Shown: piece by piece, positions 30,183 to 39,681 of the stretch
Position numbering within the stretch: position 1 is the stretch's first letter
Layout: the number at the start of each line of letters is the position of its first letter
DNA from: Pseudomonas sp. dw_358
GTDB lineage: Bacteria; Pseudomonadota; Gammaproteobacteria; Pseudomonadales; Pseudomonadaceae
Direction of reading: 5' to 3'
DNA: 64,000 bases
Assembly: GCF_018449655.1 (NCBI RefSeq)
Contig: NZ_JAAVUX010000003.1
Span: 248,001 to 312,000, forward strand
The notes under the pieces: generated by a model
The model's input: the letters and a program-made list of their open reading frames with translations, nothing else
What the model was told of the DNA's origin: nothing
The model's database searches: none
Position numbers and translations under genes: made by a program

Positions 30183-31199
30183 ATGAATACCCAGGCACTG
30201 ATCGACATCGCCAAGGCCCTGGTGGCCGACGGTAAAGGCCTGCTGGCCATGGACGAAAGCGCCTCGACCTGCCGCAAGCGCTTCGTCGAGCAAGGCATCG
30301 AAGACACCGAAGCCATGCGCCGCGCCTACCGTGAGCTGTTGATTACCACCCCTCAGCTGGCCGAAAGCGTCAGCGGGCTCATTCTGTTCGACGAAACCGT
30401 GCACCAGGCCAAGCTGGACGGCACTTCGTTCATGGACGTCATTCGTGAAGCCGGGCTGATTCCCGGGATCAAGGTCGACTTGGGCGCCAAGCCGCTGGCA
30501 GGGCACCCGGGGGAAACGGTCACCGAGGGGCTGGATGGCCTGCGCAAACGCCTGGAAGACTACTTCAAGCTCGGTGCGCGTTTTGCCAAGTGGCGAGGGG
30601 TGATCAACATCGGTGATGGCCTGCCTACCGACGGCGCCATCGGGGTCAATGCCCATGCTCTGGCCCGCTATGCGGCGTTGTGCCAGGAAGTCGGGCTGGT
30701 CCCGATCGTCGAGCCGGAAGTCTTGATGGACGGCAATCATTCGCTGGCGCGCTGCGCCGAGGTCACCGAACGGGTGCTGCGCGCCGTGTTTGCCGAGCTC
30801 GATCGCCAGGGCGTGGTGCTGGAGGGCATGCTGCTCAAGCCGAACATGGTCACCAGCGGGGCCGATGCGGCCGAGCAGGCATCGATCAAACAGGTGGCCG
30901 ATGCCACCCTGGCCGTACTGCTGCGCACGGTACCGGCAGCGGTTCCAGGTATCGCGTTCCTCTCGGGCGGCCAGTCGGCCGAAGTGGCCTCGGCGCACCT
31001 CAATGACATGCATCAAGGTCAGGCACTGCCTTGGGCGGTAACCTTCTCTTATGGCCGCGCCCTGCAGCAACCGGCGCTGAGCGCCTGGAACGGCGTGCCC
31101 GGCAACGTCGAAGCCGGCCAGAAAGAACTCATGCACCGCGCGGTGTGCAACCGTGCGGCAGCATTGGGTACCTACAACGAGGGGATGGAGCGCCCATGA
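30183..31199 (+). CDS. Class I fructose-bisphosphate aldolase
   Basis: 338 residues, Schiff-base (metal-independent) aldolase of the eukaryotic-type class I family; it cleaves or makes fructose 1,6-bisphosphate. The catalytic lysine is Lys219 in GMLLKPNMVTSG; AMDESASTCRKRF and GVNAHALARYA are further family landmarks. ATG at 30183 follows AAGGAGG. First gene of the operon with a histidine phosphatase, phosphoketolase and acetate kinase; its stop overlaps the next start (ATGA). The presence of a class I enzyme in addition to the usual class II aldolase suits a special carbon route. Confidence 0.93.
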   Translation: MNTQALIDIAKALVADGKGLLAMDESASTCRKRFVEQGIEDTEAMRRAYRELLITTPQLAESVSGLILFDETVHQAKLDGTSFMDVIREAGLIPGIKVDLGAKPLAGHPGETVTEGLDGLRKRLEDYFKLGARFAKWRGVINIGDGLPTDGAIGVNAHALARYAALCQEVGLVPIVEPEVLMDGNHSLARCAEVTERVLRAVFAELDRQGVVLEGMLLKPNMVTSGADAAEQASIKQVADATLAVLLRTVPAAVPGIAFLSGGQSAEVASAHLNDMHQGQALPWAVTFSYGRALQQPALSAWNGVPGNVEAGQKELMHRAVCNRAAALGTYNEGMERP

Positions 31200-31819
31200 G
31201 TGAATCCACCGAACGCCCGCCCGTGCGGCTGTATCTGGTCCGTCACGGCCAGACCGAATGGTCGCTCACCGGCCAGCACACCGGCCGCACCGACATTCCA
31301 CTGACCACCCAGGGCGAGGACGAAGCGCGTACCCTGGTGCCGCTGTTGCGCAACGTCGAGTTCAGCCATGTGTTCAGCAGCCCGCTGCAACGCGCTCGGC
31401 AAACCAGCGAGCTGGCCGGGCTGGGCGACGCGGTGGAGGTGCTGCCGGCCCTGGCTGAGTGGGCCTATGGCGCTTACGAAGGCCTGCGCTCAGCGGAAAT
31501 TCGCCAGCAGCGCCCCGGCTGGAACATCTTTCGAGACGGCTGCCCCGACGGCGAGTCGCCGGAACAGATCACCGCGCGTATCGACCAGCTGATCGCCCAC
31601 CTGCTGACCCTGAGCGGCAATGTCGCGCTGTTTGCCCACGGCCATATCGGTGGCGTGCTGGCCACCCGTTGGCTGGGCCAGCCGCTGACCGAGACCGGTC
31701 ACTTTCCGCTGGCGACCGCGTCGCTGAGCGTGCTGGGCCTGGACCCGAAGCATTCGAACGTGCCGATCATTTGCGCGTGGAACCTCACTCCCGGCCGAGG
31801 TTTCCTGGAACACCTGTAA
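31196..31819 (+). CDS. Histidine phosphatase (phosphoglycerate-mutase-like)
   Basis: 207-residue branch 1 histidine phosphatase. Phospho-acceptor His17 lies in LVRHGQTEW; the second catalytic His is in LFAHGHIGG. The acid donor region ALAEWAYGAYEGL resembles phosphatases rather than true mutases. Start overlaps the aldolase stop. In an aldolase-phosphoketolase operon it may dephosphorylate a sugar phosphate such as fructose bisphosphate or sedoheptulose bisphosphate; this is inference. Confidence 0.85.
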   Translation: MSESTERPPVRLYLVRHGQTEWSLTGQHTGRTDIPLTTQGEDEARTLVPLLRNVEFSHVFSSPLQRARQTSELAGLGDAVEVLPALAEWAYGAYEGLRSAEIRQQRPGWNIFRDGCPDGESPEQITARIDQLIAHLLTLSGNVALFAHGHIGGVLATRWLGQPLTETGHFPLATASLSVLGLDPKHSNVPIICAWNLTPGRGFLEHL

Positions 31820-31885
31820 CACACCCCTCCCTGCTTTATGCACCGCCCGCGGCCCCTTGGGGTCGCGTTCACCGCGGAGAACAGC

Positions 31886-34252
31886 ATGCGCAAGACACTA
31901 TCAACCGAGCAACTTCGGAAAATGGACGCCTACTGGCGCGCCGCCAACTACCTCTCGGTCGGGCAGATCTACCTTGCCGACAACCCCTTGCTCGAAGAAC
32001 CGCTGCGCCTGGAACACGTCAAGCGCCGGCTGCTCGGGCACTGGGGCACCACGCCGGGGCTGAACTTCCTCTATGTGCACTGCAACCGGCTGATTCGCGA
32101 ATACGACCTCAACATGGTCTTCATCACCGGCCCGGGCCATGGCGGCCCGGGGCTGGTGGCGCAGACGTACCTGGAAGGCTCCTACACCGAGCGCTACCCG
32201 GCCATCGAGCGCAGCCGCAACGGCCTGCACCGACTGTTCCGGCAGTTCTCCTGGCCTAATGGCATCCCCAGCCACGTATCGGCGCAGACGCCAGGGTCGA
32301 TTCACGAAGGTGGCGAGCTGGGCTATTCGCTGGTGCATGCCTACGGCGCAGCGTTTGATAACCCGGACCTGATCGTCACCTGCGTGGTCGGCGATGGCGA
32401 AGCCGAGACCGGCCCGCTGGCCGCCAGCTGGCACTCCAACAAATTCCTCAATCCGGCCAGCGACGGGGCCGTGCTGCCGATCCTGCACCTCAATGGTTTC
32501 AAGATCGCCAACCCCTCGGTGCTGGCACGCATCGACGATGAAGAGCTCGATGCCCTGCTCCACGGCTACGGCTATGAACCCCACCGTGTCGAAGGCGATG
32601 ACCCGCAAAAGGTCCACCAGGCGCTGGCGGCGACCCTCGACGTGGTGCTGGGCAAGATCCGCGACATTCAGGCGGCGGCGCGGGCCAGTGACGCGCCCGC
32701 CAGCCTGCCCCGACCGCGCTGGCCGATGATCATTTTCCGCACGCCCAAGGGCTGGACCGGGCCCAAGACCGTGGACGGCCTGCCCGTGGAAGGTACCTGG
32801 CGCGCCCATCAGGTACCCATCGCCGACTTCAAGAACCCCGAGCACTTGCAGCAACTCGAAGGCTGGCTACGCAGTTACAAACCTGAAGAACTGTTCGACG
32901 ACAAGGGGCAGTTCATCGCCGAATACGCGGAGATAGCCCCCACCGGCCATCAGCGCATGGGTTTCAACCCCCACGTCAACGGCGGCGAGCTATTGGTGCC
33001 GCTGGCGCTCCCGCACTTCCATGACTACGCCGTGGCCGTGCCCACTCCCGGCAGCGTGCGCGGCGAAGCCACGCGGGTGCTGGGCGGATTTCTGCGCGAT
33101 GTGATGAAGCTCAATATGGACAGCGCCAACTTCCGCCTGTTCGGCCCGGACGAGACCGCCTCCAACCGCCTCGACGCCGTGCTGGACGCCTCCGGCAAAG
33201 CCTGGATGGCGCGCATTGAGGACGTGGACATCAACCTCAGCCAGAATGGCCGAGTGATGGAAGTGCTCAGCGAGCACCTCTGCGAAGGCTGGCTGGAAGG
33301 CTATCTGCTCACCGGCCGCCACGGCCTGTTTTCCTGCTATGAGGCGTTCATCCACATCATCGATTCGATGTTCAACCAGCACGCCAAGTGGCTCAAGGAA
33401 GCCCGCACGGTCACTTGGCGCAAGCCTATCGCTTCGCTCAATTACCTGCTGACCTCCCATGTGTGGCGCCAGGACCACAACGGCTTGTCCCACCAGGACC
33501 CGGGCTTTATCGACCACGTCGCCAACAAGAAATCCGACACGGTGCGCATCTACCTGCCACCGGACGCCAACTGCCTGCTGTCGGTGACCGACCACTGCCT
33601 GCGCTCGCGCGATTACGTCAACCTGATCGTCGCCGGCAAGCAGCCGGAATGGCAGTGGCTGGACATGGACGCTGCTGTACGCCACTGCACCGACGGCGCC
33701 GGCATCTGGCACTGGGCAAGCAATTGCGGCGATGCCGAGCCGGACGTGGTCATGGCCTGCGCCGGCGACGTGCCGACTCTGGAAACGTTGGCCGCCGTGA
33801 CCCTGCTGCGCGAGTACGTACCGGACCTGAAAATCCGCGTGGTCAACGTTGTCGACCTGATGGTCCTCGAACCTCGCGCCGATCACCCCCATGGCCTCAC
33901 CGACGTGGATTTCGACCTGCTGTTCACCGCCGACAAGCCAGTGATATTCGCTTTCCACGGCTACCCGATGCTGGTGCACAAGCTGACCTACGGCCGCCGC
34001 AACCACGACAACTTCCATGTCCGCGGCTTTCGTGACGAAGGCACCACCACCACGCCGTTCGACATGGTGGTGCTGAACAACCTTGACCGTTACCAGCTGG
34101 CACTGGACGCCATCATGCGTGTCCCGCGCCTGCACGCTGAAGTGGACAAGGCCCAAAAGCGTTACTGGAGCAGCATCGAGCGGCACAAGCTGTACATCAG
34201 CGAACAGGGCGAGGACCTGCCGGAGGTGCTGCAATGGCAATGGACCGCCTGA
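31886..34252 (+). CDS. Phosphoketolase (xylulose-5-P/fructose-6-P)
   Basis: 788-residue thiamine-diphosphate enzyme that splits xylulose 5-phosphate or fructose 6-phosphate with phosphate to give acetyl phosphate and glyceraldehyde 3-phosphate or erythrose 4-phosphate. Landmarks are [20 protein letters not shown], the TPP/Mg motif [14 protein letters not shown], and [19 protein letters not shown]. Full length for the family. ATG at 31886 after GGAGAACAGC. The last 19 bases overlap acetate kinase, which uses its product. Confidence 0.95.
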   Translation: MRKTLSTEQLRKMDAYWRAANYLSVGQIYLADNPLLEEPLRLEHVKRRLLGHWGTTPGLNFLYVHCNRLIREYDLNMVFITGPGHGGPGLVAQTYLEGSYTERYPAIERSRNGLHRLFRQFSWPNGIPSHVSAQTPGSIHEGGELGYSLVHAYGAAFDNPDLIVTCVVGDGEAETGPLAASWHSNKFLNPASDGAVLPILHLNGFKIANPSVLARIDDEELDALLHGYGYEPHRVEGDDPQKVHQALAATLDVVLGKIRDIQAAARASDAPASLPRPRWPMIIFRTPKGWTGPKTVDGLPVEGTWRAHQVPIADFKNPEHLQQLEGWLRSYKPEELFDDKGQFIAEYAEIAPTGHQRMGFNPHVNGGELLVPLALPHFHDYAVAVPTPGSVRGEATRVLGGFLRDVMKLNMDSANFRLFGPDETASNRLDAVLDASGKAWMARIEDVDINLSQNGRVMEVLSEHLCEGWLEGYLLTGRHGLFSCYEAFIHIIDSMFNQHAKWLKEARTVTWRKPIASLNYLLTSHVWRQDHNGLSHQDPGFIDHVANKKSDTVRIYLPPDANCLLSVTDHCLRSRDYVNLIVAGKQPEWQWLDMDAAVRHCTDGAGIWHWASNCGDAEPDVVMACAGDVPTLETLAAVTLLREYVPDLKIRVVNVVDLMVLEPRADHPHGLTDVDFDLLFTADKPVIFAFHGYPMLVHKLTYGRRNHDNFHVRGFRDEGTTTTPFDMVVLNNLDRYQLALDAIMRVPRLHAEVDKAQKRYWSSIERHKLYISEQGEDLPEVLQWQWTA

Positions 34253-35337
34253 CCACCGTACTGGCGCTGAACAGCGGCTCGTCGTCGCTGAAGTTCGGCG
34301 TGTATCAGGTCGGGGCCGAAGCGATCGAGACGCTGGCCAGTGGCGAGGCCCAGGCATTGGGCAGCGCCGAGGCAAGCTTCAGTGCCGACGGCATCGACGG
34401 CGAAAACCTGGCCGATGCCAGTATCGGCGGCGTGATGCGGCGTATTGAGCAGTGGCTGCAGAAGGCCGGCTTACCGGCGCTGAACGCAGTGGGTCATCGC
34501 GTCGTACACGGCGGCCCGCAGTTGTTCAAACCCTGCCGGATCGATGACAAGGTGCTGGAGCAGCTCAACCACGCCAGCGCCTTTGCGCCTTTGCACACGC
34601 CGGCGGCGCTGGCCGTCATTACCGAGGCCCGGCAGCACTTCAACGACTTGCCCCAGGTGGCCTGCTTCGACACCGGTTTTCACGCTGACATGCCCGCCCT
34701 GGCGCACACCCTCGCCCTGCCTCACAGGTTGCGCGAACAGGGCATCCGCCGTTATGGCTTTCATGGACTGTCCTGCGCGTCCATCGTCCGCCAACTGGGC
34801 GAGGCCTTGCCCTCCCGGCTGGTGATCGTGCACCTGGGCAACGGCGCCAGCGTCACCGCCGTCAAACAGGGCCGCTCCGTGGACACCAGCATGGGCCTGA
34901 CCCCCAGCGGCGGGATCATCATGGGCACCCGCAGCGGCGACCTTGACCCTGGCGTGCTGATCTACCTGATGCGCGAGCAAGGCATGGATGCTCAGGCGCT
35001 GGAGCAGTTGATCGATCATCAATCCGGTCTGCTGGGCATTTCCGGGGTGGCCAGCGACATGCGAAAACTGCATGAAACGGCTTCTTCTGACCCGCAATCG
35101 GCCTTGGCCATCGAGATGTTCTGCCAGGCGGCACGCAAACAGATCGCGGCCATGGTGGCGGTGCTGGAAGGGCTGGACCTGCTGGTGTTCACCGGCGGGA
35201 TCGGCGAGCACGACACACCTGTGCGCCAGCGCATCTGCGCCGGGCTTGGGTGGCTGGAGGTGGAGGGCAAAGTTCGGGTGTTGCCTTCACTGGAGGATGA
35301 GGAGATTGCGCGGCTGAGTGCGCGATGCATGGCGTGA
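34234..35337 (+). CDS. ackA: Acetate kinase
   Basis: 367-residue acetokinase converting acetyl phosphate and ADP to acetate and ATP. N-terminal [10 protein letters not shown] phosphate loop, the RYGFHGLSC signature, [10 protein letters not shown] and the FTGGIGEH adenine-site motif are all present. Slightly shorter than the usual 390-400 residues. Reads from inside the phosphoketolase end with GGAGG before ATG, so stoichiometric co-translation is likely. Confidence 0.95.
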   Translation: MAMDRLTTVLALNSGSSSLKFGVYQVGAEAIETLASGEAQALGSAEASFSADGIDGENLADASIGGVMRRIEQWLQKAGLPALNAVGHRVVHGGPQLFKPCRIDDKVLEQLNHASAFAPLHTPAALAVITEARQHFNDLPQVACFDTGFHADMPALAHTLALPHRLREQGIRRYGFHGLSCASIVRQLGEALPSRLVIVHLGNGASVTAVKQGRSVDTSMGLTPSGGIIMGTRSGDLDPGVLIYLMREQGMDAQALEQLIDHQSGLLGISGVASDMRKLHETASSDPQSALAIEMFCQAARKQIAAMVAVLEGLDLLVFTGGIGEHDTPVRQRICAGLGWLEVEGKVRVLPSLEDEEIARLSARCMA

Positions 35338-35343
35338 AATCTT

Positions 35344-35388
35344 ATCAAGGACGGCCACCGGCCGCGCGGGTGGCCGGTGAGTCTTGAT
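35344..35388. terminator. Hairpin between ackA and the ABC genes
   Basis: Nested inverted repeat: ATCAAG/CTTGAT outside and GGCCACC/GGTGGCC inside, in the gap between two convergent operons. Likely bidirectional termination; no long T run. Confidence 0.55.
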
Positions 35389-35414
35389 GACCTCCCTCGA
35401 CAAGCAAGCCCCCC

Positions 35415-36719
35415 TCAGGAAACCCCAACCCCCTCGCGCCGCAGCGTCAGCTGCCGCGTGTGGAAATCATACTCGTACAACTCCGCATACCGCCCCCACT
35501 CTACCGCTACCTTGAGCACCCGTTCCGCTTCGTCGTCGTCCATCAAGTCTTCCAGACGATCAAGCACGGTCTTTTCCGAGAGCACCCCACCCGGGTCGGC
35601 GCGCAGGCCGTCCAGGATGAAGTTGACCAAGGCCACGCGCCCCCGGCACTGGCGGGCAAAAAGGTCCTGACGGCGGGCCTGGCGGGCGTTGACGTAGTGC
35701 TGGCCCTGGCGGTCCATGCGCAGTTCGCCGTCCACCAGATGGGCCATGCCCAGCAGGCCCAGGGCTTCGCAGATAGGGAACAGCTCATCGTCGGGCAGCT
35801 CGGTTTCTTCGGCGAGCCGGGCCAGGCTGGCCTTGCCCTTGAACGGCTCGTCGGCGAGCAATTCGAGCACGCTCTCCAGGCTGCCGACGTCGGCGTCCGG
35901 CAGCCTGTAGCCCAGCTCCAGAGCGCCGGCGGCAGCGGCCGGGGTCGAGCCGCTGGACTGGGTCATCATGGCGTAGACCTTGGCGATCAGCGCTCGCACC
36001 TCTTCCGAGTCGGCGTCGCGCGGACGCGGCAGTTCGATGCGCAGTTCGGCGCGCACGCGACCGGGGTCGCTGGACAGCACAACGATGCGGTCGGCCATCA
36101 TCACGGTTTCTTCAATGTTGTGGGACACCACGAGGATGCTGCGGGTGTCGATGCGTTGCTCGTCCCACAACTCCAGCATGTCGTCACGCAGGGTCTGCCC
36201 GGTGAGCACGTCCAGCGCCGAAAACGCTTCGTCCATCAGCAGCACTTGCGGATTGGTCACCAGGGCCCGGGCAATGCCCACGCGCTGGCGCATGCCGCCG
36301 GACAACTCGCGGGGCAGCGCACCACCGAAGCCGGACAGGCCGATCAACTCCAGGGCATCGCTGGCCTTGCGCGAGCGCTCGGCGGCGGCCACCCCCTGAG
36401 CTTCGAGGCCCAGTTCGACGTTCTGCTGCACGGTCAGCCAGGGAAACAGGGCGAAAGACTGGAACACCATGGCCACCCCGGCCACCGGCCCGTGAATCGC
36501 CTGCCCACGGTAGGTAACGTGCCCGTGGTCAGCGCCCACCAGCCCGGCGATGATACGCAGCAGCGTGGATTTACCCGAGCCCGAACGGCCCAGCAGGGCG
36601 ACGATTTCGCGGTCATGCAGGCGCAGATCGACGCCTTCGAGCACTGTGCGCAGAGTGCCGTCGGAGGCCTTGAAGCCTTTGTTGACAGACTTGAGTTCGA
36701 TCAAGGTTTCGGCAGTCAT
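35415..36719 (-). CDS. ABC importer ATPase with AAA-associated C-terminal domain
   Basis: 434 residues. The first 260 form a nitrate/sulfonate-type ATPase: Walker A GRSGSGKS, signature LSGGMRQR, Walker B LLMDEAFSALD and switch His in VVSHNIEET. The rest (about 290-430) is an AAA_assoc_C-type regulatory domain (LADEPFKGKASLARLAEETE, FARQCRGRVALVNFILDGL). ATG at 36719, preceded by GGGGTGA, is preferred to the GTG three codons earlier. Partner of the fused permease just upstream. Substrate unknown. Confidence 0.88.
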   Translation of the reverse strand: MTAETLIELKSVNKGFKASDGTLRTVLEGVDLRLHDREIVALLGRSGSGKSTLLRIIAGLVGADHGHVTYRGQAIHGPVAGVAMVFQSFALFPWLTVQQNVELGLEAQGVAAAERSRKASDALELIGLSGFGGALPRELSGGMRQRVGIARALVTNPQVLLMDEAFSALDVLTGQTLRDDMLELWDEQRIDTRSILVVSHNIEETVMMADRIVVLSSDPGRVRAELRIELPRPRDADSEEVRALIAKVYAMMTQSSGSTPAAAAGALELGYRLPDADVGSLESVLELLADEPFKGKASLARLAEETELPDDELFPICEALGLLGMAHLVDGELRMDRQGQHYVNARQARRQDLFARQCRGRVALVNFILDGLRADPGGVLSEKTVLDRLEDLMDDDEAERVLKVAVEWGRYAELYEYDFHTRQLTLRREGVGVS

Positions 36720-36731
36720 TTCATTCACCCC

Positions 36732-38453
36732 TTAACGACGGTTTTCGGCGAGCAAGTACAGGCGGCGCCAGAAAAAGCGGTTGACCAGCATCACGTAGAT
36801 GCACATCACCCCGATCCCCAGGGCAATGCGGTGAAAGTCACCGGCATCGGTCATTTGCCGGATATAGCTGCCCAGGCCTTGGGCCTGCAGCGAGGTGTCA
36901 CCCCAGGTGACGTACTCGGAGACGATACTGGCGTTCCACGAGCCACCACTGGCGGTAATGGCCCCGGTGACAAAGCTGGGGAAGACCGCCGGCAGGTAGA
37001 CCCGCTTCCACTTCAGCCAGCCGCGCAGACCGAGGTTATCGGCCGCCAGGCGCAGTTCGTAGGGAATGGTGGCGGCACCCGACACCACGTTGAACAGGAT
37101 GTACCACTGGGTGCCGAAGACCATCAGCGGGCTGAGCCAGATATTCGGGTCGAGCTGGAAATGCACCAGCCCCACCACCACCAGCGGGAACAGCAAGTTG
37201 ACCGGGAAGGCCGCGAGAAACTGCGCCAACGCCTGAACCTTCTGCGAGTAGCGCGGGTTGAGGCCGATCCAGATCGACAGCGGTACCCATACGAGCGAGG
37301 CGAGGCCAATCAGCACCATGACCCGGATCAACGTCAGGAAACCCAGGCCCAGCACATGCCAGGCCTCGGCCCAGCCGACATCCTGATGCACAAACAGGCC
37401 CAGTTCGGTGAACGCGGCAATGCACAGCAACGTCAGGATCACGTCCCACACTCGCGGCCACCAGATCGGCAGACGCATGGTGCGGCGAGGGGCGACCGTA
37501 CCGTCCCCGCGCGATGGAAACCACCCCATTGCCTTTTGGAAACAGCGGCTGATGCGCAGGGTCAGGGCATGCACCCAGCGGCTGCGCCGGCCCCAGTCCA
37601 GCACCCAGGAGCGCTGGGCGGTTTCGCCTTGGGTGTCCTCGAAGCGAAAGCGGTCGGCCCAGGCCAGCAGCGGCCGGAAGAACAATTGGTCATAGACCAG
37701 AATGCCCGCCAGCATGGCCCCGACGGCCCAGCCGATGGCGCCCAGGTTGCGCTGGTCGATGGCCACGGCGATGTAGGAACCGATACCGGGCAGCTTGATG
37801 TCCTGACCGGCGACGGTAATGGCTTCGGCGGCCACCAGAAAGAACCACCCACCGGACATCGACATCATCATGTTCCACAGCAACCCCGGCATGGCGAAGG
37901 GCAGCTCCAGACGCCAGAAACGCTGCCAGCCGGACAGCCGAAAAATCCGCGCGGCTTCGCTCAACTCGGGTGGCACGGTACGGAATGACTGGTAAAGGCT
38001 CAGCGCCATGTTCCACGCCTGCGACGTGAAGATGGCAAAGATCGCCGCGCACTCCACCCCCAGCAGGTTGCCGGGGAACAGGGCAATGAACGGCGCGATG
38101 GCGATGGCCTGAAAGCCCAGGATCGGCACCGACTGCAAAACGTCCAGCAACGGAATCAACACTTTTTCAGCGGCCCGGTATTTGGCCGCCACATAGGCAA
38201 AGGCGAAAGCGAACAGCAGCGACACCAGCAGCGCGGTGAACATCCGCAGGATGGTGCGCAGCAGGTAATACGGCAGGTTGATCGGGTCCAGCGAGATGGG
38301 CAATGCCTGCCCGACAATGAACGGCTTGCTCATCTGGGCGGCGCCGAAAGCCATCAGCACCAGCAACGCCAGGACCAGCGGCAACAGCAGCCAGTCCCAA
38401 CGGTTGGGGGCAGTACCACGCAGCCGTGGCGGAATGCTAAAGAGTGCGGCCAT
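36732..38453 (-). CDS. Fused double ABC permease (nitrate/sulfonate/taurine type)
   Basis: 573 residues with two permease halves in tandem, each with about six helices and its own EAA-type loop: SEAARIFRLSGWQRFWRLELP in the first and NLGLRGWLKWKRVYLPAVFP in the second. One protein therefore supplies both membrane domains. The ATPase gene follows after a few bases. No substrate-binding protein gene is adjacent on either side, so recognition must be by a distant protein or by the permease itself. Family resemblance suggests an anion or sulfonate-like solute. Confidence 0.86.
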   Translation of the reverse strand: MAALFSIPPRLRGTAPNRWDWLLLPLVLALLVLMAFGAAQMSKPFIVGQALPISLDPINLPYYLLRTILRMFTALLVSLLFAFAFAYVAAKYRAAEKVLIPLLDVLQSVPILGFQAIAIAPFIALFPGNLLGVECAAIFAIFTSQAWNMALSLYQSFRTVPPELSEAARIFRLSGWQRFWRLELPFAMPGLLWNMMMSMSGGWFFLVAAEAITVAGQDIKLPGIGSYIAVAIDQRNLGAIGWAVGAMLAGILVYDQLFFRPLLAWADRFRFEDTQGETAQRSWVLDWGRRSRWVHALTLRISRCFQKAMGWFPSRGDGTVAPRRTMRLPIWWPRVWDVILTLLCIAAFTELGLFVHQDVGWAEAWHVLGLGFLTLIRVMVLIGLASLVWVPLSIWIGLNPRYSQKVQALAQFLAAFPVNLLFPLVVVGLVHFQLDPNIWLSPLMVFGTQWYILFNVVSGAATIPYELRLAADNLGLRGWLKWKRVYLPAVFPSFVTGAITASGGSWNASIVSEYVTWGDTSLQAQGLGSYIRQMTDAGDFHRIALGIGVMCIYVMLVNRFFWRRLYLLAENRR

Positions 38454-38881
38454 GGAAAGTTGCCTCAGGAAAGCGTGACCTGGAATTCGTCAGCCGCACG
38501 CAGGGTGAGGCTTGTAGATGACGGAATTATGACAACTTGATCAGGGCCGGCTTCGCCCCGGAGACGGGCAGATGTGCAAAAGATGTACTGCATAGACTCA
38601 CCTCGACCCCAGGGACCGGGCAGGTGAGTCAAAACGAGGCTTCAGCCAGGTAGCGGGCTCATCCGACCGGCCCCTTGCGGGCACTGTCGTGTATATGTGT
38701 TTTGATCATGCAACCCGCCATCAAGGCTGGCGGGTTGCCGACTACCGGGAATACTGTCCATGGCTCTCTTCATAGAAAAAGGGCTGCCCAAAGTATGGGC
38801 GCAGGCTTTATACGCTTGGTCAAACGGTGGGTCAATGCTGCGTTCGGGAGTTTCATGCAAGGCATCGGAGCCGCTGCCGAA
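38454..38881. other. Gene-free region with two perfect inverted repeats
   Basis: 428 bases between the ABC permease start and the methyltransferase pseudogene. Inverted repeats are GACTCACCT/AGGTGAGTC (38595-38603 and 38622-38630) and CAACCCGCCA/TGGCGGGTTG (38711-38720 and 38728-38737, 7-base loop). Neither is followed by a T run. No credible coding frame is seen. Confidence 0.5.
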
Positions 38882-39540
38882 TTACCCGAGCCGCTGCAAC
38901 ACATAACTGTTTTCAAAGCCGCAAGCGCAGCCCAGCACATGAAAATCCTTGAAGTAACCCGTGGCCCTGAGCAAGTCCACCGCAGGCCCTACCTCGGGCG
39001 AGTACTGGTGGTCACCATAATCATCGAAGACGACAAAGCCACCGGGTACCACGCTGGGTGGTCGAGCAGCACGTTGCGCCCGGTATGGCCACCGTCGATG
39101 TGCAGCAGGGCCACCTTGGGCGCCATCTTGTAGAAGTGCTCGCCGCAGAACTCCGAAAAACCACGAATGAACAAGGCATCGGGCAAGAGCGCGCGCCGAT
39201 AGTGGTCGAACTCTTCGAACTGATTGGGCAGTACAAACGGGTCGATGCCGATGACGCGGCGCTGACGGTTGCTGATCTCGTTCATCAGCACCAGCGACTT
39301 GCCCTTCCACACGCCAATTTCCACCAGGTCGCCGGGCACCCCTTCGAGCAATACGCACAAATAGCCCAGCAGACGCACGTGATCATGGAACGACAGCTCG
39401 CGCCGGGCCATGGCCTGTTCGGCAGGCAAGGTCGCCTGGGCCTGTTCGAAATGTTCGCCCACCAGCTTCCAGACCTGGGTGACGCTCTCCTGCAAGACCG
39501 GGTCTGCGATGAATTGGTTGAGTTCCTGGATAGTCGGCAT
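38882..39540 (-). pseudogene. Frameshifted class I SAM-dependent methyltransferase
   Basis: The N-terminal part starts at ATG 39540 (MPTIQELNQFIADPVL, GGGAGA ribosome site) and has the methyltransferase motif I VEIGVWKGKSL, then GIDPF and LLHIDGGH. Near 39045-39065 the frame changes: the family continuation VPGGFVVFDDYGDHQYSPEV is read in another frame and runs to a stop at 38882, while the original frame stops at 38989. The segment between HIDGGH and PGGF is also shorter than usual, pointing to a small deletion. It resembles TylF/methyltransferase 24 types. Either an inactive gene or a sequencing error. Confidence 0.75.
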
Positions 39541-39681
39541 GCTCTCTCCCACGGGCTGGAGCGTTGATTCGCGGTCCAGGCAGATGTACTTGATAGTATT
39601 CGGCGATCGACAAAAGTAAAGCGCCGACCCTGAGCTATAGTCTCAGCCCATAATGAGATCCACTTTATCGAGAACATTGCC

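Noticed and set aside
35460..37988. 842-codon open frame opposite the ABC genes
   Set aside because: Spans two well-supported genes on the other strand; His/Gln/Gly-rich shadow.
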